In this document: positions 1 through 7,509 of the stretch, piece after piece
Layout: each line of letters begins with the position of its first letter
How positions within the stretch are numbered: the first letter of the stretch is position 1
NCBI GenBank assembly: GCA_016124335.1
Contig: WGNX01000001.1
Coordinates: forward strand, 62,001-126,000
Direction of reading: 5' to 3'
DNA from: Alphaproteobacteria bacterium
GTDB taxonomy: Bacteria; Pseudomonadota; Alphaproteobacteria; CACIAM-22H2
DNA length: 64,000 bases
The notes under the pieces: generated by a model
The model's input: only the letters and a program-made list of their open reading frames with translations
The model's database searches: none
Told to the model about the DNA's origin: nothing
Made by a program: the position numbers and the translations under genes

Positions 1-496
1 TCGTCACATCGGCGTCGCCCGGCGGGCAGCGCAGCGCATCCATCGCGATTTCGATCGTGCGATTGAGATCCCATGCGTCGGCGGCGTCGATCTTCTCCTG
101 CAACTCGGCCTGTTCGGCGAGCAGCGCGTTCATCTCGTCATCGTCCGTGACTTCGCCAAGCTTGTTCGAGACTTCCTCGAAGCGATCAACCATCGACTTC
201 AAGGCGCCCAGCCCCTCCATGACGTTCTGGGCAACGGTCTTCTTGGGGTCGAGTGCCGGTTCCTGCTCGAGATAGCCGCAGGTGGCGCCTTCGGCCAGGA
301 AATGCTCGCCCGCCGTATCGGTATCGCGCCCGGCCATTATCTTCAGGAGCGTGGACTTACCCGCACCGTTCAGGCCGAGCACGCCGATCTTGGCGCCGGG
401 CAGGAACGACAGCCAGATGTCGTCGAGAACCTTCTTGCCCCCCGGATAGACCTTCGCGAGGCGTTTCATCACATAGATGTACTGGTAGGCGGCCAT
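1..496 (-). CDS. ettA: Energy-dependent translational throttle protein EttA (ABC-F ATPase), 5' part only
   Basis: About 165 N-terminal residues are present; the gene runs off the left edge. The start is the ATG at 494-496 (protein begins MAAYQYIYVM). The segment FLPGAKIGVLGLNGAGKST near residues 30-50 contains the Walker A motif and matches the EttA form of the ABC-F family. A stretch predicted to be helical and rich in Glu (about 105-145) follows. EttA is a cytoplasmic, ribosome-bound ATPase that gates the first steps of elongation according to the ATP/ADP ratio. It lies 64 nt downstream of the COG0523 GTPase gene on the same strand, with a GC-rich hairpin between them. Family assignment is secure; the second ABC domain cannot be seen. 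Confidence 0.93.
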   Translation of the reverse strand, partial: MAAYQYIYVMKRLAKVYPGGKKVLDDIWLSFLPGAKIGVLGLNGAGKSTLLKIMAGRDTDTAGEHFLAEGATCGYLEQEPALDPKKTVAQNVMEGLGALKSMVDRFEEVSNKLGEVTDDDEMNALLAEQAELQEKIDAADAWDLNRTIEIAMDALRCPPGDADVT

Positions 497-522
497 CGAT
501 CCGTCGTCCTTCCGAATTCGGG

Positions 523-548
523 GCCCCGGAGATAGCACACCCCGGGGC
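523..548. terminator. GC-rich inverted repeat between the COG0523 gene and ettA
   Basis: Perfect 7-bp arms GCCCCGG (523-529) and CCGGGGC (542-548) with a 12-nt loop. It sits between two same-strand genes and has no T-run on either strand, so it could be a weak terminator or an mRNA processing hairpin. Confidence 0.3.
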
Positions 549-560
549 GCGATCAAGCTT

Positions 561-1742
561 TCAGGCGCCGGCCCGCAGGCTCGCGCGCTTGGCGGCATCC
601 GTCCGGAACGCGTCGAGCGATTTTTCGATGTCCTCGCGGGCGATATCGCGCGTGATGAACACGAGTTTCGTGCGCCGGTCGGCATCGGGCCAGGCCGGCA
701 GGCGCGCCGGCGGGTGGAAAAGATGCTGCACTCCGTGCAGGACCACCGGCTGGTCCTCGCCCGCCACGTTGACGATCCCCTTCATCCGCAGCAGGTCGTT
801 TCCGCGCGAGGCGGCGAGACTGCCGAGCCACGAGGCCACCATGTCCCACTCGAGCGGTTCGTCGATCGTCAGGCAATGGGCGCGGATCCGGTCGTCGTGG
901 CGATTGATGTCGTGGGAATGATCGTGGTCATGGTGGTCGTGGGCGTGGTCATGCCCGTGATCATGATCGTGCGTATGACCGTGTTCGTGCCCGTGGCCGT
1001 GCGCATGACCCTTCTTCGCGACATAGGCTTCTTCGTTCAGCCAGCGGCGCACATCGGCGGTTTTCGTGGCCGGGTCGTAGAGGCCGGCCTCGAACAGTTC
1101 GCGCGGATCGGCTTCGCCCATCGTCGCGACGATGACGGGTGCGGCAGGGTTGATCGTCTTCAGGCGCGCGCGCAGATGGGCCACCGCATGGGCGTCGGCA
1201 ATATCGGTCTTGGTCAGCACCAGCCGGTCGGCCACGGCCACCTGCTTGACGCTCTCGAACTGGTCGTCGAGTTCCTTCGTCGCGTTGACGGCATCGACCG
1301 TCGTGACGACACCGTCGAGGCGGTAGTAGGCCGCAAGCACCGGGTCGTCCATGAGCGTATGGAGGATGGGTGCGGGATCGGCGAGGCCGGTCGTCTCGAT
1401 GACGACGCGCTTGAAATCCGGCACCTGGCCACGCACGCGCTTCAGGTAAAGATCGCGCAGCGCCATCTCCAGATCGCCGCGCACGGTGCAGCACAGGCAG
1501 CCGGCATTCATCTTCACGAACTGCGTTTGCGAGCCGGGATCGACATGGTTCAGCAGTTCGCCCTGCACCAGCAGGTCGTCAAGACCGATCTCGCCGAACT
1601 CGTTGATGATGACCGCGGTTTTCGCCATGCCGGGATGGCGGAGGAGCTTGCCGAGAAGCGTCGTCTTGCCGCTTCCAAGGAAGCCGGTAAGGACGGAAAT
1701 CGGGATCGGGGTCCAGCCGCCGGGGGCGCTCATGTCGGTCAT
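561..1742 (-). CDS. CobW/COG0523 family GTPase with His-rich linker (putative zinc metallochaperone)
   Basis: 393 residues. The Walker A motif GFLGSGKT is at 20-27, the INEFGE switch near 46-51, and the family CxCC metal motif (GCLCC, C82/C84/C85) follows. A very His/Asp-rich linker lies near 247-282, and the C-terminal CobW_C domain follows. COG0523 GTPases deliver metal, often zinc, to client apoproteins in the cytoplasm; the His-rich linker points to zinc or another divalent metal, not to cobalamin synthesis, and no cobalamin genes are nearby. ATG 1742 is chosen; an in-frame ATG nine bases downstream is an alternative. Two GTAACA direct repeats at 1820-1835 lie about 80 nt upstream, but I cannot equate them with a Zur box. 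Confidence 0.9.
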   Translation of the reverse strand: MTDMSAPGGWTPIPISVLTGFLGSGKTTLLGKLLRHPGMAKTAVIINEFGEIGLDDLLVQGELLNHVDPGSQTQFVKMNAGCLCCTVRGDLEMALRDLYLKRVRGQVPDFKRVVIETTGLADPAPILHTLMDDPVLAAYYRLDGVVTTVDAVNATKELDDQFESVKQVAVADRLVLTKTDIADAHAVAHLRARLKTINPAAPVIVATMGEADPRELFEAGLYDPATKTADVRRWLNEEAYVAKKGHAHGHGHEHGHTHDHDHGHDHAHDHHDHDHSHDINRHDDRIRAHCLTIDEPLEWDMVASWLGSLAASRGNDLLRMKGIVNVAGEDQPVVLHGVQHLFHPPARLPAWPDADRRTKLVFITRDIAREDIEKSLDAFRTDAAKRASLRAGA

Positions 1743-1928
1743 GGGGCCTCGGATACCACGCCGGACCCGTTCAAATCACCCCGGCAAAAAGACGGTATTG
1801 CGCGCCTTCCGAGTCTCATGTAACAAAAAGTAACAGCACGCCGTCAGAGTGTGCCCGACTGAAGCATGGTCCACGCCGGTACCCCGCCACCCGGATCGTC
1901 CCTATTCCGATACGGTGGAGAGTCAACG

Positions 1929-2156
1929 ATGGGTTCGCACGAGCCTGCCGTAAGTTATTGGAATCAGTCCGCAGGGCGCATTTGGGCGCTGCTGTCGGTT
2001 TGGGTTTTCCTGAATTTTGCGATTCTCCTGTTCGTGCCCGACGCGCGCGCGAGCAACATCTTCGGCGTGCCCACGGCGCATTGGCTTATCGTTCAGGGAT
2101 GCGCGATCGCCGTCGTCGCGGCCTATCGGGCCGGACGACGGACCAATCGAACCTGA
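1929..2156 (+). CDS. Small membrane protein, DUF4212-like (symporter small-subunit type)
   Basis: 75 residues from ATG 1929, preceded by GGAG at a suitable distance; a longer reading from 1866 is possible but lacks a ribosome site. It has two hydrophobic segments (about 15-33 and 48-66) and an early YWNQ motif. The ending AYRAGRRTNR resembles DUF4212 proteins, small partners of sodium/solute symporters. The usual large symporter subunit is not next to it: the next gene is a convergent SMP-30 protein 2 nt away. The assignment rests on size, topology and a few motif positions, so it is moderate. Confidence 0.55.
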   Translation: MGSHEPAVSYWNQSAGRIWALLSVWVFLNFAILLFVPDARASNIFGVPTAHWLIVQGCAIAVVAAYRAGRRTNRT

Positions 2157-2158
2157 AC

Positions 2159-3094
2159 TCAGCCGCCCGGCGCGCCCTGGGTATTCACGTAAAGCGAATA
2201 GAGCGACTGGCTTGCCGCCATGAACAGGCGGTTGCGGTGGCGTCCGCCGAAACAGAGATTGGCGCAACGCTCCGGCAGATGGATATGGCCGATGGGTGTC
2301 GCGTCGGGTGCGAAGACGCGCACGCCGTTGAGCCCCGGCTCGATCCCCCAGCCTGCCCAGATGTTGCCGTCGACATCGCAGCGGAACCCGTCCGGCGTAC
2401 CCTTTCCGCATTCGCCGAAAGGGCGCTGCTTGGCGAGCTTCGTGCCGTCCGCGGTCACGTCGAAGACATGGAGCTTGCGCGGCCGCGAGGCGGATTCCAC
2501 CAGATACAGGAGCTTTTCGTCGGGCGAAAAGCACAGGCCGTTGGGTCCGTCGATGTCCTTGGCAACGATCGTCGCCTTGCCGGTCTTGCCGTCGATCCGG
2601 TAGACGGCCATCGGCAGTTCGCTCTGCGCCCATTCGCCTTCGTAATAGCCCCCGATCCCGAACATGGGATCGGTGAACCAGATCGAACCGTCGGATTTCA
2701 CGACGACGTCGTTGGGCGAGTTGAGGCGCTTGCCATCGAACTTGTCGAGCATCACCGTGATGCTGCCGTCCGGCTCGGTGCGCGTCACGCGGCGCGCGAG
2801 GTGTTCGCAGGTGACGAGACGCCCCTGCCGGTCGCGCGTGTTGCCGTTCGAATTGTTCGAGGGCTGGCGGAAGGCCGCGACGGTGCCGCTGGGCTCGTCC
2901 CAGCGCAGCATGCGGTTGTTGGGAATGTCGCTCCACAGCAGATAGCGGCCGTCGGCGAAATAGACCGGCCCCTCGCTCCAGCGGCAGCCGTGGTAGAGCC
3001 GTTCGATGCAGGCGTTGAAGATCCGATATTTCTCGAAGCGTTTGTCGAGCGTCTCGATCGACGGATCCGGATAGGTCTCGGCCTGCGTCCACAT
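2159..3094 (-). CDS. SMP-30/gluconolactonase-like six-bladed beta-propeller protein
   Basis: 311 residues, the normal SMP-30/LRE length, with no signal peptide. Family hallmarks visible: EGPVYFADGRYLLWSD near the N-terminus (metal-binding Glu), NSPNDVVVKSDGSIWFTDP mid-protein (Asn/Asp ligands) and GPNGLCFSPDEKLLYL. These enzymes hydrolyse sugar-derived lactones in the cytoplasm using a divalent metal. It lies 101 nt downstream of a GlxA-type regulator on the same strand, so it may be the last gene of that unit. The substrate cannot be told from sequence. Confidence 0.85.
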   Translation of the reverse strand: MWTQAETYPDPSIETLDKRFEKYRIFNACIERLYHGCRWSEGPVYFADGRYLLWSDIPNNRMLRWDEPSGTVAAFRQPSNNSNGNTRDRQGRLVTCEHLARRVTRTEPDGSITVMLDKFDGKRLNSPNDVVVKSDGSIWFTDPMFGIGGYYEGEWAQSELPMAVYRIDGKTGKATIVAKDIDGPNGLCFSPDEKLLYLVESASRPRKLHVFDVTADGTKLAKQRPFGECGKGTPDGFRCDVDGNIWAGWGIEPGLNGVRVFAPDATPIGHIHLPERCANLCFGGRHRNRLFMAASQSLYSLYVNTQGAPGG

Positions 3095-3195
3095 GCGTGC
3101 GTCACTCCCCTACGTCGTCCTGCCGGTTGGCCCGGCGGAAGGGGATTTTGGCGCGGTTCGCGCGCCCGCGCCAAGGGCAAATCGGCGGGGCTACG

Positions 3196-4287
3196 TCAGT
3201 CTGCGCCCGCAGGTCCCCGCGCTAGTTCGGTGCGTGCGATGGTCAATCGGGCAAATCGGCCGCGATACTCGCCCGGCGTCATGCCGGTCTGGCGCTTGAA
3301 CAGGCGCCTGAAAAACGCGTGGTCGCTGTATCCGACCCGCTCGGCGATCACCTGAACCGCCGCACCGTCCGCCTCCAGCAGTTCCTTTGCCGCCGCCACG
3401 CGCAGCGTCCGGATGAAGTTGCCCGGCATGAACCCGGTCGCGGCCTTGAAGCGGCGGATGAAATTGCGCTCGCCCATCGACGCACGCCGCGCGAGCTGGG
3501 CGATCGAAAGATCGCGCGCGAAATTCGCACGGACATATTCCTCGACGCTGCGGATCTTCTCGTCTGAATGCACGCGGATCTGCGGTATCGCGGCGTAACC
3601 TGCTTGGGAGCTGCGCGGCATGCTGAGACAAAGCGACTTCGCGCATTGCAGCGCCACTTCCCGTCCGCAGAACTTCTCGACCAGATAGAGACTGACGTCG
3701 ACGGCGGCGTAAACGCCGCCGCTGCAAAGCACGCGATCGTCTTCCGTCACGAAACGATCGGTTTGCCAACGCACTTTCGGGTAGGTCTGCCGGAACAGGT
3801 CCGCCACACCCCAATGCGTCGTCGCGACGCGGCCGTCAAGAAGGCCGCTTTCGGCAAGAAACGCGACGGCCGTGCAGATGCCGACGACGTAAGCGCCCTT
3901 CGCGTGCCATTTCCGCAGCCACGCTTTCAGCTTCGCGTTTTTCGCCACGCCGTCGTGCAGGCTCCAGCTTGACGCGGAAACCAGGACGATATCGGCTTTC
4001 TTGACCTCATCGATCGCGAAATTCGTCTTATAGGCAAGACCGCACATCCCCTGAACGTTGCGGCCGTCGAGCGAGGCAACATTGACGCGGAACCGCGGAT
4101 GCTTTTCCTCGCCGGTGAACCAGTTCCAGATGACGCCGGCCGACGCGAAGATCTCGACCGGTGCGATGCCCGTCGATGCATAGCCGCCGTCCAGCAGGAC
4201 GACGACGACGTCGAATGTCGGATCGGCATCCGGCACCGCGACGCGGGCGCCGTCGCGTGTTTGCTTGCGACGGCGCCCGGCGTTCAT
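3196..4287 (-). CDS. GlxA-type regulator: DJ-1/PfpI domain + AraC HTH (copy 1)
   Basis: 363 residues. The N-terminal DJ-1/PfpI-like domain (about 25-215) has the nucleophile-elbow Cys in GICTA (C138). The C-terminal AraC/XylS domain (about 260-350) carries two helix-turn-helix units, the second with the typical VGYSDHAFFRRLFKRQTG pattern. Such proteins are one-component regulators in which the DJ-1-like half is thought to sense a small molecule. The start codon overlaps the stop of the upstream DUF4242 gene by 4 nt (ATGA), implying translational coupling. Two further copies lie within 4 kb. The ligand is unknown. Confidence 0.9.
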   Translation of the reverse strand: MNAGRRRKQTRDGARVAVPDADPTFDVVVVLLDGGYASTGIAPVEIFASAGVIWNWFTGEEKHPRFRVNVASLDGRNVQGMCGLAYKTNFAIDEVKKADIVLVSASSWSLHDGVAKNAKLKAWLRKWHAKGAYVVGICTAVAFLAESGLLDGRVATTHWGVADLFRQTYPKVRWQTDRFVTEDDRVLCSGGVYAAVDVSLYLVEKFCGREVALQCAKSLCLSMPRSSQAGYAAIPQIRVHSDEKIRSVEEYVRANFARDLSIAQLARRASMGERNFIRRFKAATGFMPGNFIRTLRVAAAKELLEADGAAVQVIAERVGYSDHAFFRRLFKRQTGMTPGEYRGRFARLTIARTELARGPAGAD

Positions 4288-4559
4288 GCGATGGCCGTCA
4301 TCGGATCGATGACATTGCGGACTTCGCTGATCTTCGTGGCCGGGAAGCCGCTGAGCTTCGCGTGCTCGCGAACGGCCGCCTCATCCTCGGCGATGTAGAC
4401 GCAGAACGTCTTGTCGGCAACGACGTAGGACTGGACCCATTGGGCCTTGCCGGCAAGCCTGGCGAGAGCGTCGTTCGACGTGCTGGCCGCACCCCTTAGC
4501 CCCCTGCCGTCCAGCGAACCGACACCGGGAATTTCGCGTTCGATTACGTAGCGCTTCAT
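4284..4559 (-). CDS. DUF4242 (SCO4226-like) small protein, copy 1
   Basis: 91 residues starting MKRYVIEREIPGVG, preceded by GGAG 8 nt before ATG 4559. It matches DUF4242, small ferredoxin-fold proteins; one studied member (SCO4226) binds nickel. It is about three-quarters identical by eye to the copy at 7510-7782. First gene of a coupled pair with GlxA copy 1, and preceded by the conserved promoter at 4592-4650. Function in this species is unknown; a metal- or ligand-binding role paired with the regulator is an inference. Confidence 0.8.
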   Translation of the reverse strand: MKRYVIEREIPGVGSLDGRGLRGAASTSNDALARLAGKAQWVQSYVVADKTFCVYIAEDEAAVREHAKLSGFPATKISEVRNVIDPMTAIA

Positions 4560-4591
4560 GTCCTGTACTCCGTGCCGTGGTTGAATGCCCG

Positions 4592-4650
4592 GAATATGAC
4601 GCATCGGAGCGCGGGTTCCAGATGTCACAAATGACATTATATCGTGTCGA
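4592..4650 (-). promoter_or_regulatory. Promoter with palindromic operator for DUF4242-1/GlxA-1, copy A of a conserved 59-nt element
   Basis: Read on the minus strand: TCGACAC, 6 nt, ATGTCA-N4-TGACAT (4622-4637), CTGGA directly abutting it, 18 nt, then CATATTC. The same blocks with identical spacing recur at 5954-6012 before the VOC gene. CTGGAA with a 17-nt spacer to CATATT is a plausible weak -35/-10 pair, putting the transcript start about 25 nt before ATG 4559. A palindrome abutting the -35 is the usual place for an AraC-type activator. A further perfect repeat CGTGTC-N6-GACACG (4643-4660) overlaps the upstream end. Confidence 0.65.
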
Positions 4651-4745
4651 TATTGACACGGCTGCCCGACGCCGGCAATGCAAGGACATGCTGTTAATTA
4701 AGGTGCGCCGGCACCACGCTCGGCGGGCACTTCGAAAATGGTCGC

Positions 4746-5435
4746 TTAGCCCGTTTGCCGGGTCCGGGGCATTCCCACGCACAGCGCCTTGGCGGTTTCG
4801 CGCGCCGTTTCGCGCCCGCAGAACTTTTCGACCAGATACAGGCTGAGATCGACCGCGGCGTAAACGCCGCCGCCGCATAGGACCCGTTCGTCCTCGGTTA
4901 TGCGCCGGTCGGTCTGCCAGCGCGCGTTGGGATAACGCTCGCGGAAGATGCTCGCGAGGCCCCAATGCGTCGTCGCAAGGCGACCATCCAGAAGACCGCT
5001 CTCGGCCAGGAACGCGACGGCCGAGCAGACGGCCGCGACGTATGCACCGCGCTTGTGCCATTTCTGCAGCCAGTGGATCAGCGTCTGGCTGCGCAGAAGC
5101 CTGTCCGCGGCATCCCAGCCGGAAGCCGACAGGACGATGACATCCGTCTTCTTGATATCGCGGATCGAGAAATTCGACACCAGCCCCAGCCCGCACATCC
5201 CCTGGATCCTGCGCCCGTCGACCGTCGCGACGGTGACCCGGAAGGGCCTGTGCACCGGCGCGCCTTTGAGCCAATTCCACGTTACGCCGGTCGATCCAAA
5301 GACCTCGATCGGCGCGACACCGGTCGATGCGAATCCCTCGTCGAGCAGGACCACCGTGACATCGATGGTCTCCGCCTCGACCGACGGCAAGGGCGCGCCG
5401 CCAGCCGGCGCACGCCTGGCACCGCGCGCCGGCAT
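4746..5435 (-). CDS. Free-standing DJ-1/PfpI domain of GlxA type, AraC domain missing (copy 2)
   Basis: 229 residues, closely similar to GlxA copies 1 and 3 over the whole N-terminal domain, with the elbow Cys in AAVCSA (C137). It ends at a TGA right after MPRTRQTG, exactly where the paralogues continue into the linker and AraC DNA-binding domain. I see no trace of a helix-turn-helix in any frame of the following 185 nt, so this is a clean loss, not a recent frameshift. It lies 39 nt downstream of the VOC gene and probably shares its transcript. It might be a ligand sensor, an enzyme, or a dimer partner of the full-length copies; which one is unknown. Confidence 0.82.
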   Translation of the reverse strand: MPARGARRAPAGGAPLPSVEAETIDVTVVLLDEGFASTGVAPIEVFGSTGVTWNWLKGAPVHRPFRVTVATVDGRRIQGMCGLGLVSNFSIRDIKKTDVIVLSASGWDAADRLLRSQTLIHWLQKWHKRGAYVAAVCSAVAFLAESGLLDGRLATTHWGLASIFRERYPNARWQTDRRITEDERVLCGGGVYAAVDLSLYLVEKFCGRETARETAKALCVGMPRTRQTG

Positions 5436-5474
5436 CAGGAAATTGCCGCCGTCAGTTCGGACATCGCTTGCATT

Positions 5475-5918
5475 TCAGCGATTTCCGTCGGAACGAGCGT
5501 CGCCGCCGGATGCTTCCCAAAGCCCGATTTGCGCGCCGACGGTATCGCGAACGAGCGCGATGCGCGCGATCAGTTGACCCGAAGGATCATTGACCGCGAA
5601 CGGCCGCACGAGCACTTCACCGCCGCACGCGACCGTCCGCCGGGCCGCGTCGTCCAGATCGGCGACAAGGACGTACGGTGTCCAGTGAGCCGGAACGCCA
5701 TTGGCGATCGCCTGCTCGCGCAGGCGATAGACCGATCCGATGTCCTTGCCGCCATGGGAGAGCCGATTGAATACGCCGCCGTTCGCGCGCTGCTCGCGGA
5801 TGGTCCAGCCGAACATCTCTTCGTAGAACCTTGCCGCAGCGCCCACGTCGGGCGTCGCCAGGTCGAACCAGAAGAAGCCGCCGAGTTTCGTCGTGTCCGA
5901 CATGTCGATTTGGTCCAT
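5475..5918 (-). CDS. VOC (glyoxalase/bleomycin-resistance) family protein
   Basis: 147 residues from ATG 5918; an in-frame ATG at 5903 (MSDTTKLGG) is equally plausible because a hairpin ends 4 nt before the first ATG. The pattern FFWFDLATPDVGAAARFYEEMFGW at the N-terminus marks the first VOC beta-alpha-beta-beta-beta unit, and a second unit starts near YVLVADLDDAA. VOC proteins are small metal-dependent enzymes or ligand binders acting in the cytoplasm; the substrate is not predictable. First gene of a unit with the truncated GlxA copy 2, driven by the second conserved 59-nt promoter. Confidence 0.85.
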   Translation of the reverse strand: MDQIDMSDTTKLGGFFWFDLATPDVGAAARFYEEMFGWTIREQRANGGVFNRLSHGGKDIGSVYRLREQAIANGVPAHWTPYVLVADLDDAARRTVACGGEVLVRPFAVNDPSGQLIARIALVRDTVGAQIGLWEASGGDARSDGNR

Positions 5919-5922
5919 TCAT

Positions 5923-5952
5923 GCGAGCGCACCATGGGCTTGGTGCGCTCGC
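5923..5952 (-). promoter_or_regulatory. 11-bp perfect hairpin in the leader of the VOC gene
   Basis: Arms GCGAGCGCACC (5923-5933) and GGTGCGCTCGC (5942-5952) with an 8-nt loop. It begins next to the proposed -10 element and ends 4 nt before ATG 5918, so it would form at the extreme 5' end of the mRNA. It may protect the 5' end or hide the first start codon in favour of ATG 5903. No T-run follows. Confidence 0.5.
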
Positions 5953-5953
5953 A

Positions 5954-6012
5954 GAATATGTGGACTTCATCCAGACGCTCCAGATGTCAAACATGACATC
6001 CTGCGGTGTCGA
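5954..6012 (-). promoter_or_regulatory. Promoter with palindromic operator for VOC/GlxA-2, copy B of the conserved 59-nt element
   Basis: Minus-strand order: TCGACAC, 6 nt, ATGTCA-N4-TGACAT (5984-5999; the arms extend to 7 bp, GATGTCA/TGACATC), CTGGA, 18 nt, CATATTC. Every block and spacer length equals copy A at 4592-4650 while the spacer sequences differ, which argues for selection on a protein-binding site plus promoter. The implied transcript start is about 30 nt upstream of ATG 5918. Confidence 0.65.
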
Positions 6013-6064
6013 ACGTGCCGTTTATGGCGTTATCCGTCGGAACGGCCGGAATTGCGCGCGGCGC

Positions 6065-7126
6065 TTACCGGCACGCCTCGGCAATGCCGTATCGCCCGCG
6101 GTATTCGCGTGGCGACATGCCGGTGTGGCGTTTGAAGATGGAGCGGAAAAACGCGACGTCGGCGTAGCCGACCTTCTCGCTGATCGTCTGGATGGGTTCG
6201 AGCCCTTCTTCCAGAAGGTTTCGGGCGACCGTGATGCGCATCTCCCGCAGATACGATCCCGGCGCGAAACCCGTCGCCGCCTTGAAGCGGCGGTTGAACG
6301 TGCGCAGCCCCATGTTCGCACGGGCCGCGAGGTCCTCCACCGTCAGGTCGCCCGCCAGATTGAGGCGCAGGAAGTCTTCGACCCGGCGGATCGTCTCGTC
6401 GCCGTGGGTTCGCACGGGGCCGACCGCGAAAAAGCTCGTCTGCCGCGTACGCGGCATGTCCAGGCACAGCGCCTTCGCACACTGCAACGCGACCGAGTGC
6501 CCGCTGTATTTCTCGACAAGAAGCATGCCGACGTCAGCCGCCGCATAGATGCCGCCGCCGCAGAACAGCCGATCGTCCTCGGTGACGAGCTTTTCGGCCT
6601 GCCAGGCGACCTTGGGAAACCATTGCCGGTAATTGTCGACCTTCGACCAATGGACGGTCGCGCGGCGTCCATCGAGAAGCCCGCTTTGCGCCAGAACCTC
6701 GACGCCGGTGCACGCCGCGGCAATGCTGGCGCCGCGATGATACCAATGCCGGAGCCATTGGAGCAGCGGCTCGCGTTCGGCCCACCGCTGCTCGGTCTCG
6801 GCGCCGCCGGTCGGCAGGAAGATGATGTCCGCATTCGCGACTTCGTCGATCCGGCAATCGGCCGACAATGTCGCGATGCTGCATTTCACCCCTTTCCCGT
6901 CGAGGGAAGCGAGACGGACGTTGAAAAGGGGCGTCTCGTCGAGACCGTTGATCCTGTTCCAGAGCACGCCTGCCGCCTGGAACACCTCGACCGGTCCCAC
7001 GGCGGTCGACGCATACAGGTCGTCCAGAACGACGACGACGACATCGATGCATCGGGTGCGCTGTCCTTCGTCGCACTCCGCCGCGGCAGTTTCACCGGCC
7101 ATAGATCTCTGAATGTCGAGGTCCAT
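6065..7126 (-). CDS. GlxA-type regulator: DJ-1/PfpI domain + AraC HTH (copy 3)
   Basis: 353 residues, start ATG 7126 with GGAG 8 nt upstream. DJ-1/PfpI-like domain about 27-215 with elbow Cys in AAACTG (C139); AraC domain about 255-345 ending in the motif VGYADVAFFRSIFKRHTG. It is more diverged from copies 1 and 2 than those are from each other. The upstream DUF4242 copy 2 is on the same strand, but 383 nt separate them and a GC-rich hairpin lies in the gap, so it is probably transcribed on its own. Likely a one-component regulator; it and copy 1 are the local candidates for binding the shared operator. Confidence 0.9.
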   Translation of the reverse strand: MDLDIQRSMAGETAAAECDEGQRTRCIDVVVVVLDDLYASTAVGPVEVFQAAGVLWNRINGLDETPLFNVRLASLDGKGVKCSIATLSADCRIDEVANADIIFLPTGGAETEQRWAEREPLLQWLRHWYHRGASIAAACTGVEVLAQSGLLDGRRATVHWSKVDNYRQWFPKVAWQAEKLVTEDDRLFCGGGIYAAADVGMLLVEKYSGHSVALQCAKALCLDMPRTRQTSFFAVGPVRTHGDETIRRVEDFLRLNLAGDLTVEDLAARANMGLRTFNRRFKAATGFAPGSYLREMRITVARNLLEEGLEPIQTISEKVGYADVAFFRSIFKRHTGMSPREYRGRYGIAEACR

Positions 7127-7509
7127 ATTTCAGCTCCGCTTGAAAAAGGCCCGATCGCGCGCAGTTCGTGCACCAGACCGGCACGGCCGCACGCGTCTTC
7201 GACAGATTTCGTGTCCAGTGTGACTGAACTTCGCCGGCGCTCACCCACGTGTGCCTTTGGTATATCGAACGAATGTCTCGACCGTCGAGTGCCAAACGGA
7301 CTCGATTTCTGGCATCAGCGCGGATCTCGACCGGTTCCGAGCGGCGCATCCGGGCGTAACGCCCTGTCGCGCCAGCGTCATCGCCGACGGCCAACTCCAT
7401 CCGCAAAATTTTGCACTGATTGGTGCTTCTCATTTGAAAAATACAATTGTAATCATACAGACGGTATCCGCGTCCCGAAGCCGGTGCAGGCTCCGGGACG
7501 CGGCGAACC
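7127..7509. other. 383-nt intergenic region between GlxA-3 and DUF4242-2
   Basis: No convincing gene. It holds a GC-rich hairpin (7469-7502) at the DUF4242-2 side, an AT-rich patch with the perfect 10-bp palindrome TACAATTGTA (7442-7451), and otherwise GC-typical sequence. The conserved 59-nt promoter of the neighbouring units is absent. The palindrome is some 315 nt from the GlxA-3 start, so that gene's promoter is probably closer and not recognisable to me. Confidence 0.5.
7469..7502 (-). terminator. Hairpin downstream of DUF4242 copy 2
   Basis: 14-bp stem with one G-U pair: arms 7469-7482 and 7489-7502, 6-nt loop, starting 8 nt after the DUF4242-2 stop on the minus strand. There is no U-run, so it may end transcription weakly or stabilise the 3' end. 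Confidence 0.5.

Noticed and set aside
895-1010. Repetitive GTG/ATG/ATC pattern that looks like a DNA repeat
   Set aside because: It encodes the His/Asp-rich linker of the COG0523 GTPase; the repetition follows from the codons.
714-1823. Plus-strand open frame of 369 codons opposite the COG0523 gene
   Set aside because: Antisense shadow; its Val/Met-rich stretch is the reverse reading of the His-rich linker.
1820-1835. Two GTAACA direct repeats as a Zur box
   Set aside because: Zur boxes are palindromic; this is a direct repeat and no clear match was seen.
4577-4745. Remnant of the missing AraC domain of GlxA copy 2
   Set aside because: All three minus-strand frames were read; none shows a helix-turn-helix or similarity to the paralogues.
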